Shown: positions 28,758 to 38,519, counted from the first letter of the stretch. The stretch: DNA of 64,000 bases from Polaromonas sp. CG_9.7 (GCF_015752205.1 NZ_JADOVG010000012.1:61792-125791), one strand, 5' to 3'. Program-made: numbers and translations. The notes: a model not told the origin generated them from the sequence alone.

Positions 28758-29414
28758 TCAACGCCGGGTTTCCGACACCCCGGCAATGGCAGCACGGTAC
28801 AGGGACGCCATGCCGTCAAGGCTGTTCAGCGTGATGTGCAGGTCCTGCAGCAGCCCGTCCTTCAGGCCATAGACCCAGCCGTGCAGGGTCACGCGCTGCC
28901 CGCGCGCCCAGGCGTCCTGCATCACGGTGGTTTGCGCCACATTCATGACCTGCTCGATCACATTGAGCTCGCACAGCATGTCAATCTGCGCTTCCGGCGC
29001 TGCCGCCTCAAGCATCGCGGCATGGCGGTCGCGCACATCCTTGACGTGGTGCAGCCAGTTGTCCACCAGCCCCAGGCGCTGGTTGTGCAGGGCGGCCTTC
29101 ACGCCGCCGCAACCATAGTGGCCGACGACCATCAGGTGCTCGACCTTGAGCTGGTCCACCGCAAACTGGATGGTGGACAGGCAATTGAGGTCGGTCGGCA
29201 CCACCACGTTGGCCACGTTGCGGTGCACAAACACCTCACCCGGGTCCAGTCCGGTGATCTGGTTGGCAGGCACCCGGCTGTCGGAGCAGCCTATCCACAT
29301 GTATTTGGGATTTTGCTGGCTTTTAAGGCCGGTGAAAAAACCGGGACGCTCACGTTCCATTTGCGCAGCCCATGCGCGGTTGTCGGTGAAGAGGTCTTGA
29401 AGGGAGCTGCTCAT
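28758..29414 (-). CDS. can: Beta-class carbonic anhydrase
   Basis: A 218-residue beta carbonic anhydrase. Zinc ligands and active-site residues are in WIGCSDSRVPAN and GHYGCGG. It interconverts carbon dioxide and bicarbonate. Lying 25 bases after liuA, it would supply the bicarbonate used by 3-methylcrotonyl-CoA carboxylase (liuBD), encoded farther along. The ATG at 29414 is taken as the start because the family begins near SLQDLFTDN. Confidence 0.93.
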   Translation of the reverse strand: MSSSLQDLFTDNRAWAAQMERERPGFFTGLKSQQNPKYMWIGCSDSRVPANQITGLDPGEVFVHRNVANVVVPTDLNCLSTIQFAVDQLKVEHLMVVGHYGCGGVKAALHNQRLGLVDNWLHHVKDVRDRHAAMLEAAAPEAQIDMLCELNVIEQVMNVAQTTVMQDAWARGQRVTLHGWVYGLKDGLLQDLHITLNSLDGMASLYRAAIAGVSETRR

Positions 29415-29439
29415 AAAGGTATTTTGTCGCCCAGCGCCA

Positions 29440-30621
29440 TCACATGGTTTCGGCAAACAGCTCGCGGCCGATCAGCATGCGGCGGATTTCACTGGTGCCA
29501 GCGCCAATTTCATACAGCTTGGCATCGCGCCACAGGCGGCCCAGCGGGTAGTCGTTGATGTAGCCGTTGCCGCCGTAGATCTGGATGCCCTCGCCGGCCA
29601 TCCAGGTGGCTTTTTCAGCGCACCACAAAATCACCGAGGCGCAGTCCTTGCGCACCTGACGCACATGGTCGGTGCCCAGCATGTCGAGGTTCTTGGCGAC
29701 GGTGTAGGCGAACGAGCGGCCAGCCTGCAGCACGGTGTACATGTCGGCGACCTTGCCCTGGATCAGCTGGAATTCGCCAATGCTCTGGCCAAACTGCTTG
29801 CGGTCGTGGATGTAGGGCAGGACGCTGTCCATGACCGACTGCATGATGCCGAGCGGCCCGCCGGTCAGCACGGCGCGCTCGTAGTCGAGGCCGCTCATGA
29901 GAACCTTCGCGCCGCTGTTCAGGCCGCCCAGGATGTTTTGCGCCGGCACTTCGACGTTGCTGAACACCAGCTCGCCGGTGTGGCTGCCGCGCATGCCCAG
30001 CTTGTCAAGCTTTTGCGCCACCGAAAAACCGGCCATGCCTTTTTCAATCAGGAATGCGGTGACGCCGCGCGCGCCAAGCTCGGGCTCGGTCTTGGCATAA
30101 ACCACCAGCGTGTCGGCGTCGGGGCCGTTGGTGATCCACATCTTGCTGCCGTTGAGGACGTAATAACCGCCCTTGTCCTCGGCCTTGAGCTTCATGCTGA
30201 TGACATCGCTGCCGGCGCCCGGCTCGCTCATGGCCAGCGCGCCGACATGTTCGCCGCTGATGAGTTTGGGCAGGTATTTCTGGCGCTGCGCTTCGGTGCC
30301 ATTGCGCTTGATCTGGTTGACGCACAGGTTGCTGTGCGCGCCGTAGCTCAGGCCGACCGAGGCGCTGGCGCGGCTGATTTCTTCCATCGCGATCATGTGC
30401 GCCAGGTAGCCCATGCCAGCGCCGCCGTATTCCTCGCCGACGGTGATGCCCAGCACGCCGAGCGAACCCATTTTTTCCCACAGGTCCATCGGGAACTGGT
30501 CGGTGCGGTCCAGTTCGGCAGCGCGCGGTGCGATTTCCGCCTGGGCAAAGTCGCGCACTGCATCGCGCAGGGCGTCGATGTCTTCGCCGAGCATGAAATT
30601 GAGTCCTGGCATGTTGTTCAT
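29440..30621 (-). CDS. liuA: Isovaleryl-CoA dehydrogenase
   Basis: A 393-residue acyl-CoA dehydrogenase of the isovaleryl-CoA type. Segments such as [41 protein letters not shown] (seen as [14 protein letters not shown]) and [23 protein letters not shown] are characteristic. It oxidises isovaleryl-CoA to 3-methylcrotonyl-CoA, passing electrons to ETF. Second gene after the LiuR-controlled promoter, 42 bases after a thioesterase gene. Confidence 0.94.
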   Translation of the reverse strand: MNNMPGLNFMLGEDIDALRDAVRDFAQAEIAPRAAELDRTDQFPMDLWEKMGSLGVLGITVGEEYGGAGMGYLAHMIAMEEISRASASVGLSYGAHSNLCVNQIKRNGTEAQRQKYLPKLISGEHVGALAMSEPGAGSDVISMKLKAEDKGGYYVLNGSKMWITNGPDADTLVVYAKTEPELGARGVTAFLIEKGMAGFSVAQKLDKLGMRGSHTGELVFSNVEVPAQNILGGLNSGAKVLMSGLDYERAVLTGGPLGIMQSVMDSVLPYIHDRKQFGQSIGEFQLIQGKVADMYTVLQAGRSFAYTVAKNLDMLGTDHVRQVRKDCASVILWCAEKATWMAGEGIQIYGGNGYINDYPLGRLWRDAKLYEIGAGTSEIRRMLIGRELFAETM

Positions 30622-30663
30622 GGTTGAAATCTTTCTCTAAAAATGATGGAGGGCGCGTGGGAA

Positions 30664-31107
30664 TCAATAGGTTTTGGGCACGGGCGCAAGGGTCTGCTGC
30701 ATCAGTGCGCAGGCGCTGGTCTTGCCGTCGGCGTCCAGGTGCGTCACGTCAGCCGTGGTCACGATGATGCGCTTGCCGGCCCGCATGACACGGCCCACAG
30801 CGCGCAACTCGCCGTCCTTGAAACCGGCCAGGAAATTGATCTTGTATTCAACGGTGGTCACTTCCATGTCCGGAGCCACCTGGGTCAGCGCTGCATAGCC
30901 GCCAGCAATGTCGGCCAGCGCCCCCATGGCGCCGCCATGAAAGCCGCCCTGCTGCTGGTTGACACGCTCCGAATAAGGCAGCGCCACCTCGCACAGGCCG
31001 GGCTCGACCCGCACCAGCCGCGCACCCAGGTGCTGCATCAGCCCCTGGCGCAGGAAACTGGCTTCGATTCGCTGAAACAGTGCTGACGGTGCGGCGGATG
31101 CATCCAT
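30664..31107 (-). CDS. PaaI-type hotdog thioesterase
   Basis: A 147-residue hotdog-fold protein with the conserved GGFHGGAMGALADIAGGYAAL helix segment of the PaaI/YdiI thioesterase group. It would hydrolyse short acyl-CoAs, perhaps freeing CoA when intermediates accumulate. First gene after the LiuR palindrome at 31163-31178, which lies 56 bases upstream of its ATG. Confidence 0.83.
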   Translation of the reverse strand: MDASAAPSALFQRIEASFLRQGLMQHLGARLVRVEPGLCEVALPYSERVNQQQGGFHGGAMGALADIAGGYAALTQVAPDMEVTTVEYKINFLAGFKDGELRAVGRVMRAGKRIIVTTADVTHLDADGKTSACALMQQTLAPVPKTY

Positions 31108-31162
31108 GAAAATTCTCTGTGCTGACAGGTCAAAAAAATGCTTTCGATCCGGTTTTTGATTG

Positions 31163-31178
31163 ACGTTTACGTAAACGT
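31163..31178. promoter_or_regulatory. LiuR operator of the thioesterase-liuA operon
   Basis: A perfect 16-bp palindrome, ACGTTTACGTAAACGT, between liuR and the thioesterase gene. It matches the known LiuR binding consensus (TTTACGTAAACGTCAA type) from studies of gamma- and betaproteobacterial liu operons. An identical site lies upstream of liuR itself. Confidence 0.82.
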
Positions 31179-31188
31179 TAATTATCGC

Positions 31189-31584
31189 TTATTTTGACTT
31201 TTCAGCCTTTGAAAGCAGCATTCTGGTTTCTTTCTCACGAACGCGAAGTTCGTCCAGATTGGACTGCAGATCGGCCAGCTGCGCTTCAAGCTTTTGGCGG
31301 TGATCGGTCAGGATGTCCAGGAATTTCCTCAGTTGTGGCGCCGTGTCGCGCGGGCTGTCGTAAGAGTCGATGATTTCCTTGGCCTCAACCAGGGAAAGCC
31401 CCAGGCGCTTGGCACGCAACGTGAGCTTGAGCCGGGTTCGGTCGCGCGCCGAATAGACGCGACTGCGTCCGCCTGGCCCTTCCCTGCCAGGCTGAAGCAG
31501 TCCCATGTCTTCGTAAAAGCGCATGGCGCGGGTGGTCAGGTCAAACTCTTTGGCGAGATCGCTGATGGTGTAAGTAGTGGCCAT
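31189..31584 (-). CDS. liuR: MerR-family regulator of leucine/isovalerate utilisation
   Basis: A 131-residue MerR protein: N-terminal winged helix (YTISDLAKEFDLTTRAMRFY), then a dimerisation coiled coil (about residues 78-128) with LEAQLADLQSNLDELRV. It lacks the Cys residues of metal-sensing MerRs, consistent with an organic or acyl-CoA ligand. LiuR is a known repressor/activator of liu genes. ATG 31584 is chosen at the start of homology; the upstream residues of the longer frame are not MerR-like. Operators flank both ends of the gene, suggesting autoregulation plus control of the liuA run. Confidence 0.9.
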   Translation of the reverse strand: MATTYTISDLAKEFDLTTRAMRFYEDMGLLQPGREGPGGRSRVYSARDRTRLKLTLRAKRLGLSLVEAKEIIDSYDSPRDTAPQLRKFLDILTDHRQKLEAQLADLQSNLDELRVREKETRMLLSKAEKSK

Positions 31585-31666
31585 GAGAGGAAATAAAAGC
31601 CCAATTAAAGCAACAACACAACAACGCAAACCGGTGCCAAGCTGCAACCGCAATCCGTGGCGTCTT

Positions 31667-31682
31667 ACGTTTACGTAAACGT
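31667..31682. promoter_or_regulatory. LiuR operator upstream of liuR (autoregulation)
   Basis: The same perfect 16-bp palindrome as at 31163, 82 bases upstream of the liuR ATG, extended by TTGACG on its minus-strand left side. A partial echo (AACGTTAA) lies at about 31689-31696. Confidence 0.8.
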
Positions 31683-31777
31683 CAAATATAACGTTAATGG
31701 AAGAAGCTGGTTTTCAGGTCGCGCGCTGAAAACAGTCTTGTCACTATGCACCGCACCGCCGATGGTGAAAACCAGGC

Positions 31778-33337
31778 TCAGGAAACGACGGGTTGCATTT
31801 GCGGCAGCGACATGAAGAAGCTTGCGCCCATGTGGTCGGGGCTTTCAGCCCATGCCGTACCGCCATGCAATTGCGCCACACGCTTGATGATGGCCAACCC
31901 CAGCCCATTTCCGGGGAAGTCGGCGGAAGAGTGGAGGCGCTGAAACGCCGTGAACAGATTGCCACTGTAGACCGGATCGAACCCTGCGCCGTTGTCTGCC
32001 ACCACCAGGGTCAATTCGTCCGCCTGCTTGCCAGGCAGCAGCCCGACCTTGATCCAGGCTTCGCTTTTTTTGTCGCTGAATTTCCAGGCATTGTCCAGCA
32101 GGCAGTGCAAGGCAGTTACCAGAAGACCCCGGTTTCCGACGACTGTCAGGCTGCTGTCCATTTCGATGGTCACATTCCGGTCCGGATTGAGCTTGCGCAG
32201 ATCGGCGAACAGGGAGCGACAGACGGGTGCCAGATCAACCATCTCCAGCGTACCGGAGCGAAGCGGCAACTGGGCCAGCGTTCGCAGGTCATCCACCAGC
32301 CTGGCGAGCTGGCTGATGCTGGACTGAATGCGCTTGACGTAGTGCAGGCCCTGATCGTCCAGCACCGGAGAATACTTTTCAGCCAGCCTGGCCGCAAAAC
32401 CCTGGGCTACATGCAGCGAATCCTGCAGGTCGGTAGAGACTGCCTGGGTAAAGGTGAGCAGGTCATGCCTGGCATTTTTCAGTTCGGCCTGTTGCACGAG
32501 CAGGGTCTGTTGCAGTTCGGCATTCGATTTTTTGAGGGCCGTGTCGGCAATGTGCCGGTCGCTGGTGTCCGCCAGGCTGACCAGCATCGCCTGGCTACCA
32601 TTCCACTTGACCTGGCTCCAGGCGAGTTCTACCAGGACTTCCTTCCCGTCCATTCTTTTCTGCCGACACAGCCGCATCTCGGACTGGCCTTCCTTGCCGA
32701 CATGCATCGAATCCAGCAATTCAGCGCCTTCTCCCTCGGGGAAAAGCGCATTCATACCAAGCGTCGTAAAGGTCTTTCGCGCGATTCCATAAAACCTGAT
32801 GGCGGCCTGGTTGACCGCAAAGATTTGCAGTGAAGTCCGGTCGAATACCCACATGGCGTTCGGATTGGCTTCAAAGATCAACTGGTTGTAGCGCTTGCTG
32901 TCTTCCAGCAGACGCTGGTATTTTTGCGCCGGTCCCGCTTCGCGCAGATTGACGATGTAACCGGCAGCGCATCGCCGCAGTGTGTATTCAGCCCAGCTGT
33001 TCGTATGACTTTCATGGATAACGAAAACGTATTGGTCCGAATCCGCGAGTGCCCGTTCGGCTGCCTCTTCATGCTGGCTGGCGATCTCCTGCGACACAAC
33101 ATCCCACAGGCTGTAGCCGCTGATAGCAGACAGGGAGGTGTGCAGAAAAACGAGAGCGCGTGGATTGGCGTCAACAATCACGAGCTTTTGGTCAAGCAGA
33201 ACGATGCCGTCCAGCGTCAGGTCCCCAACGCCCCATTCATGCCGTGCTGGTGGCACGATGGCGTTGACATCATGCGGGTTGTCTGCGGGCACGTTGTCTG
33301 GCGGGTTTGACTGAGAATTGTCCAGAAATCGGGTCAT
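31778..33337 (-). CDS. PAS histidine-kinase-like protein lacking the phospho-acceptor His
   Basis: A 519-residue soluble protein with two PAS-like domains (about residues 35-140 and 145-265), a helical hairpin where the DHp domain should be (about 290-360) and a complete HATPase domain (N box LLDNAWKF with Asn 416, G1 DNGAGFD, F box FTAFQRLH, G2 GNGLGLAI). The H-box aligns without gaps to the neighbouring kinase (FSYSVSHDLRSPL) as FTQAVSTDLQDSL, so the His is Thr 302. Autophosphorylation at the usual site is therefore not possible. It may bind ATP and act by protein contact. ATG 33337 is used; a longer frame needs a TTG start. Last gene of the signalling cluster. Confidence 0.85.
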   Translation of the reverse strand: MTRFLDNSQSNPPDNVPADNPHDVNAIVPPARHEWGVGDLTLDGIVLLDQKLVIVDANPRALVFLHTSLSAISGYSLWDVVSQEIASQHEEAAERALADSDQYVFVIHESHTNSWAEYTLRRCAAGYIVNLREAGPAQKYQRLLEDSKRYNQLIFEANPNAMWVFDRTSLQIFAVNQAAIRFYGIARKTFTTLGMNALFPEGEGAELLDSMHVGKEGQSEMRLCRQKRMDGKEVLVELAWSQVKWNGSQAMLVSLADTSDRHIADTALKKSNAELQQTLLVQQAELKNARHDLLTFTQAVSTDLQDSLHVAQGFAARLAEKYSPVLDDQGLHYVKRIQSSISQLARLVDDLRTLAQLPLRSGTLEMVDLAPVCRSLFADLRKLNPDRNVTIEMDSSLTVVGNRGLLVTALHCLLDNAWKFSDKKSEAWIKVGLLPGKQADELTLVVADNGAGFDPVYSGNLFTAFQRLHSSADFPGNGLGLAIIKRVAQLHGGTAWAESPDHMGASFFMSLPQMQPVVS

Positions 33338-33391
33338 GGCATGCAAACGCGCGCAGGTGGTCAGGGTCTGGAATAAGCATCGGCAAGCAGG

Positions 33392-34033
33392 TCAGCGCCA
33401 CTTGGCATTGGCCATGACCAGTGCCGTGACATAACCTTGCAGCCAGTCGAAATTGACCGGCTTTTGAACCAGGCGTGCCTGTGGCGGAAGACCGCCGCGA
33501 GCAGCAATGGCTTCCACCGCCATTCCGCTGATCACCACAATCTGCATGTCTGCAAGTTGCTGGTTTCGCTTAATGGTCCTGAGCATCTCGATTCCGTCGA
33601 CGCCTGGCATGGACAAATCGGCAATCAGCAAGTCAGGCCGCATGCTTGCAATGTCCATCAGGGCATCCAGCGCCGATGGCATCCAGGTGCAGTCAACCGG
33701 CAGGTCCCACTCGTCAAAATGGCATCGGTACAGGTCACGCGTTGCCTCGTCGTCTTCGACCACCAGCACGCGCAAGCGGTGCTTCGGGTGAAGATCGGCA
33801 CGCGAAAGTTGTGGACTGTGCTTGGCCAGATAGGCATTGAGCGATTGCAGGGCAATGCGCCGATGACCACCGAGCGTTTTCCAGGCATCGATTTCACCTT
33901 TTTCAACCAGCGACTGGACTGTGGCCACGGACAAGCCCAGCATCTTGGCTGCATAGCTGGTCCCGCAGTAATCATCGCTGGAAAAATCAGTGGCGGTAAT
34001 GGCAGCTTCGAAAGTTTTTGGTTCACGCGACAT
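33392..34033 (-). CDS. Response regulator with N-terminal excisionase-type HTH
   Basis: A 213-residue protein. Residues 23-72 form a MerR/excisionase-like helix-turn-helix (YAAKMLGLSVATVQSLVEKGEI, GGHRRI), and residues 87-205 a CheY-like receiver with acidic pair VVEDDE, phospho-Asp 139 in IADLSMPGVDG and the Lys in VQKPV. The order (DNA binding first, receiver second) is the reverse of OmpR or NarL types. ATG 34033 is used. Gene spacing is 54 bases to the kinase-like gene and 137 to the large kinase. Confidence 0.85.
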   Translation of the reverse strand: MSREPKTFEAAITATDFSSDDYCGTSYAAKMLGLSVATVQSLVEKGEIDAWKTLGGHRRIALQSLNAYLAKHSPQLSRADLHPKHRLRVLVVEDDEATRDLYRCHFDEWDLPVDCTWMPSALDALMDIASMRPDLLIADLSMPGVDGIEMLRTIKRNQQLADMQIVVISGMAVEAIAARGGLPPQARLVQKPVNFDWLQGYVTALVMANAKWR

Positions 34034-34170
34034 CAAGGGACTTTAAAAATGGTTTAAATTTGTCACAGTTGTAATCTTAATCAGTTTAGTGAATTTTATT
34101 TTGATAGGGGCAAAATTCACATTCAAATACACAATCAGACAACAACTGATGCCGCTTGGCGTGTGTTGGA

Positions 34171-37100
34171 CTAGGACAGAGTGAAGAAAAATGTCGTGCC
34201 ACATTCCGGAGCTGACTCAACCCAAATGCGGCCCCCGTGGCGCTTGACAACGCGGCTGACAGTGGCCAAGCCGATGCCAGTCCCCAAGAACTCAGACGCA
34301 CTGTGCAGCCGTTGAAATGGATGAAACAGCTTGTCGACGTAAGCCATGTCAAAGCCGGCACCGTTGTCTTTTATAAAATAGACCGGCAAACCTGCATGGT
34401 CAGGTTGCTGACCAACGCTGATTTCAGCCTGCGCCTTTTGCCCGGTGAATTTCCACGCATTCGCCAGCAGGTTTTCCATGAGAACCTGGACCAGTCGTTC
34501 ATCGCCATGCGCCTGCAGTTTATTTTCCACTGTCACGCTCACCTTCCGCTCAGGTTCGCGGGTGCGCCATTCCTGCAGCAGTTTGTGCGCCATAAGGGAC
34601 AGGTCTACAGATGCTCTGTGCAGGGGCGCTCGAGAGACCTGTGACAGGGACAGCAAATCCTCGATCAACTGCCCCATTTGTGCCACGCCTGCCTGAATAC
34701 GTGTCAGGTAATGGCCCACTTTGTCACCGACATTCCCTGCTATATGTGGCGTCAACTCCTTGGCGAGCAGCCGACTGAATCCATCGATGGTGTTGAGCGG
34801 CGAGCGAAGGTCATGGGATACGGAATATGAAAAGGCTTCCAGTTCCTGATTCGACAGCCGCAATGCCGCTTCAATGGCTTTGACTTCCGTGATGTTTGCA
34901 TCGATTCCAACCCAGAAAGCCAAATCGCCGTTTTCATCCATCACCGGGGATGCGCGGTAAGCCATCGTGTGAAAAACGCCATCGCTGGCCCGAAATCGCC
35001 GAAGTCCCGCGTACGCGGACTGGTTTTTCCTGGAAACGGCCCATGCACACTTGACATCAGCAACATCGTCCGGATGAACAGCCGTCAGCCATTGGTAACC
35101 GCTCCAGTCGTCCAGTGTTCCGCCCATCAAGTCAAACCATGCCCGGTTGAAGTACGTGGCCCGCCCGTCCGGGCTGGCAGTCCAGACCATCTGCGGGGCC
35201 TGCTCGGAAAGCGCCCGAAATAATGCTTCCTGGCGCACCAGCGCAGCTGTTCGTTCAGCTACTTTCTGTTCCAAGCCTTCATTCAGTCCACCGATTTCCT
35301 CGAGGAGTTTCGAGTTTTCCAGGCCGGCTGAAGCCAGGTGGCTCAATTCCAGTGCAACGTATTCGTCCTGCTTGGTGAAATCGCCTTCGTATTTGTCAGA
35401 CAGTTGCAGGACACCGATATTTTTTCCGTTCCGGCTCATCAATGGGACAGCCAGCCATCCCCGCACGGGAGGAGGCAGGCCCCCGTAGCTGCCAAAATTT
35501 CGCCATCCGGGGTGCGATTCAAGTTCGGCCTGGGTCATCCGTACAACACGGTTGTTCTCGCAGACGTCGGCATGGATGGCGCTGCCGTCGGTCGGCTTTG
35601 CCAGGCGGCGATAAGATTCATACTTTTGCGAGAGCGAGAGCGCATGCATTGTTTGTGGATACATGCTGTTGGCGCTCAGGCACACGGCTGCCTGGTGCGC
35701 ACCGATAACGCCTCGTGCCTGCTCGGCGATCTCCTGCATGGTCCCTTCGAGCGTCTGATGCCAGATGATGGCCTGGGCGGCATCTGCCGCGCGCTGAAGG
35801 GTGAACAAATATTCCTGCGCATCCTTTTCGGTTTTTTCCTGGGCGGTCTTGTCCAATGCAATGACAAAGCACGCATTTCGGCCGGCATACTGCACAGGCT
35901 GGGAAACCGTCTCGACCGCGAACAGTGAACCATCCTTGCGCATATCGTGCCACTCGGCATTTTTTCGCAGCGGATTGCCCAGCGACCGGCGCAGTTCCTC
36001 ATGTTCAGCGGCGGGTCGCATGTCAAAAATGCTCATCGCCAGGAATTCTGTTTCCGAATACCCATAAGCCTGGCAGGCAGCTTCGTTCACGGCGAGATAG
36101 CGTTTGGTCGCAATGTCGTAGACCCACATGGAAACCGGCGCTGTATTGAACAGTGCGGCATAACGCTGTTCGCTGTTGACGAGCGCTTGCTCAGCCCGTT
36201 TGCGTTCGGTGATGTCGCGTTCTACAGCCACCCAGTGAGTAAGCCCACCTTTCTCGTTTGCGAGGGGAACAATGTCCATTTCGACCCAGAATTCGCTTGC
36301 ATTTTTGGTGTAGCTGACCAGTTCGGACCGGACCGGTTGCCCTTTTTCAAGCTTTTTCTGTATGGGGTCAAGTTCGCTGTGCTGGGTGTTGTTGCCCAGC
36401 AGAAATTGCGGCGACTTTCCCACTGCTTCTTCACGGCTGTACCCGGTCATGCGCTCGAAGGCATGATTGACAAAAACGATGTGCGGCTCCGGCGTCTCGA
36501 CCGATCCGGCTTCGGTGATCATCACCACGTCGTTCAGGTGGGAAAGACAGGTTTCCAGCAAGCGCGCATGCGCGTGCGCCTGATGCTGCGCGGTGATGTC
36601 CTGAATTGCCCCCATCAACCGTACAACCTTGCCGTTCTCGAGCTGGGCATAGCCCTGGATGCGCACCCAGATCAACCGTCCCGTGGCAGTGACCAGAGGA
36701 AGCTCGATATCGCATGTTGTTGCGTTTTCGATGGCTGATCGGACTGCCGCCCTGAACACGCGCCGACCATCGATTTCAAAAAATTTGACGGCATCTTCGA
36801 AGCAGACATCCTGCGAAGGATCGACACCATGGATACGGTAGGTTTCTATCGACCAGCTCAGTGTCATGCTGCTGACAAGCAGCTCCCAGCCCCCCACCTT
36901 GGCCAGCTCTCCCATGCGGTTCAGCAGTTCGGTGCTGCGGGTAATGGCCAGTTCGGCATTTTTTCGCGCGGTAATGTCCTGAATGACTCCGGTGCGCTGC
37001 ATGGACTGCATGGCTTCGCTGCTGGCACTGGCCAGGCCAAACTGATGAATCCAGTGAACAGCTCCGCCGCACACCACCACGCGAAATTCAATGTCCAGGT

Positions 37101-38436
37101 TGGTCCCGGTTCGAATGGCTATATCGCATGCGGCCTTGAAGGCCTCCCGATCGCTGCGGTGGACCCGCTTGAGCAGGCTGCCAAGATCTCCTTTAAACAC
37201 AGAAGCGTCAATACCAAGAAATTCAAAAATCTCGTCGGACAGGCGAAGCTGCCCGGTGACCAGGTCAAACTGCCAGTAACCGATGCGCGCAGCGCGTTGC
37301 GCATGCTGCAATTTTTCCTGTATCGACTTGCTGCGCACCAACTCATCTTCAAGCGCCAGCTGACTCGCCTGCAAGGATTCGGCCATGCGATTGAAACCCG
37401 TCGAGATTTGCGTCAATTCATTCGGATCATCTTCAGACTGCAGCGCAATGCGCACCTCAAGCCGTCCCGCCTGGAGCTGGCGCGTGGCAGCCAGAATTTC
37501 AGCGACGGGCTTTACAATGGCGCGACCGCCCAGCATCCAGGCAATCCAGCTTCCAAAAATGGCGACCAGCGTCAGTGCAAGACAAACCAGCACCAGCCGC
37601 TGACGGGCAGGCGCAAGCACTTCGCCTTTGTCCACACTGACCGCCACAAAAAACGGCACTTCAGCAGTCCTGCCGCTGGGCTGAAAGGCATAAATCCGTT
37701 GCGTACCTGTGAAGTCCTTGCCCTCGTATCTCCCTGCCACACCTGCTTTGACCGCTGCCAGAAGCGCAGGATCACGCAGTGCTTGCCCGATCGCCATGGG
37801 ATTTTCAAGATTGGCGGTCAACACAATGCCTTGGCGGTCTGTCACGACAAAGTGTGTGCCCTTTGGCAAGGGTGCATCGGAAAGGGATTTTGAAAGTTCT
37901 CCCAAGCTGACAGCAGCGAAGGCGACAGCGCTGATGCTCCGCTGTTTATTAAAAACAGGCTGGGCAAAGACAACCACGGGCATTCCGCTGACGCGTCCCT
38001 TTGAAAAACCACTCGCCACAAAGCCCTGACGTGCAATGGCTTCCTGGAAATAAGGGCGGTCCCCGGCGAATTCGCCTGGGCGCCCCTCAATGGCAATACA
38101 ACGCAAATAGCCGTCAATGCCCACAATGCCGAGATTCACATACCCTAGCGCCTGAGGGTTCAGAACCTGCAGATACTGCTGGCAATCTGCATCCCTGCCA
38201 AGCTGCACGACCGGCATATTGGCAATGGCGGTCAGGATTTGATGCGCAGATGCGGCAACGCGCTCCTGGGTGGCGGCAACCAGGGATGCAGAGAATTCCA
38301 GATTGTTCCGGGCCTGGCTGACGGCTTTGTCGGATGTCAGCACCGCGCCGACGACGGCCAGCCCGAATAAGGGAACAATGGCCGCCAACACCAGCATGAC
38401 CAGGCGAATGCGCAGCGTGATGTCAAACTTTTTCAC
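34171..38436 (-). CDS. Large multi-PAS/GAF sensor histidine kinase
   Basis: A 1421-residue kinase. Order: transmembrane helix about 12-34, periplasmic dCache-type sensor to about 285, second transmembrane helix about 287-309, HAMP to about 365, four PAS/PAC domains to about 885, GAF about 895-1060, another PAS about 1085-1195, DHp with His 1208 in YSVSHDLRSPL, and HATPase (ENLLANAWKF, DNGAGFD, GTGIGL). No receiver follows. The start is GTG at 38436 with GAAGG upstream; no ATG is available in frame nearby. Extracellular ligand plus several internal cues could be integrated. Likely partners are the adjacent receiver at 38520 and the HTH-receiver protein. Confidence 0.9.
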   Translation of the reverse strand: MKKFDITLRIRLVMLVLAAIVPLFGLAVVGAVLTSDKAVSQARNNLEFSASLVAATQERVAASAHQILTAIANMPVVQLGRDADCQQYLQVLNPQALGYVNLGIVGIDGYLRCIAIEGRPGEFAGDRPYFQEAIARQGFVASGFSKGRVSGMPVVVFAQPVFNKQRSISAVAFAAVSLGELSKSLSDAPLPKGTHFVVTDRQGIVLTANLENPMAIGQALRDPALLAAVKAGVAGRYEGKDFTGTQRIYAFQPSGRTAEVPFFVAVSVDKGEVLAPARQRLVLVCLALTLVAIFGSWIAWMLGGRAIVKPVAEILAATRQLQAGRLEVRIALQSEDDPNELTQISTGFNRMAESLQASQLALEDELVRSKSIQEKLQHAQRAARIGYWQFDLVTGQLRLSDEIFEFLGIDASVFKGDLGSLLKRVHRSDREAFKAACDIAIRTGTNLDIEFRVVVCGGAVHWIHQFGLASASSEAMQSMQRTGVIQDITARKNAELAITRSTELLNRMGELAKVGGWELLVSSMTLSWSIETYRIHGVDPSQDVCFEDAVKFFEIDGRRVFRAAVRSAIENATTCDIELPLVTATGRLIWVRIQGYAQLENGKVVRLMGAIQDITAQHQAHAHARLLETCLSHLNDVVMITEAGSVETPEPHIVFVNHAFERMTGYSREEAVGKSPQFLLGNNTQHSELDPIQKKLEKGQPVRSELVSYTKNASEFWVEMDIVPLANEKGGLTHWVAVERDITERKRAEQALVNSEQRYAALFNTAPVSMWVYDIATKRYLAVNEAACQAYGYSETEFLAMSIFDMRPAAEHEELRRSLGNPLRKNAEWHDMRKDGSLFAVETVSQPVQYAGRNACFVIALDKTAQEKTEKDAQEYLFTLQRAADAAQAIIWHQTLEGTMQEIAEQARGVIGAHQAAVCLSANSMYPQTMHALSLSQKYESYRRLAKPTDGSAIHADVCENNRVVRMTQAELESHPGWRNFGSYGGLPPPVRGWLAVPLMSRNGKNIGVLQLSDKYEGDFTKQDEYVALELSHLASAGLENSKLLEEIGGLNEGLEQKVAERTAALVRQEALFRALSEQAPQMVWTASPDGRATYFNRAWFDLMGGTLDDWSGYQWLTAVHPDDVADVKCAWAVSRKNQSAYAGLRRFRASDGVFHTMAYRASPVMDENGDLAFWVGIDANITEVKAIEAALRLSNQELEAFSYSVSHDLRSPLNTIDGFSRLLAKELTPHIAGNVGDKVGHYLTRIQAGVAQMGQLIEDLLSLSQVSRAPLHRASVDLSLMAHKLLQEWRTREPERKVSVTVENKLQAHGDERLVQVLMENLLANAWKFTGQKAQAEISVGQQPDHAGLPVYFIKDNGAGFDMAYVDKLFHPFQRLHSASEFLGTGIGLATVSRVVKRHGGRIWVESAPECGTTFFFTLS

Positions 38437-38519
38437 ATCATGCCTTCAATCGGCGAACAGTCAGCGAACCATCGACAGGCAAATGACAGAACCCAACGAA
38501 CGGCTAGCCAGCCGTGGCG

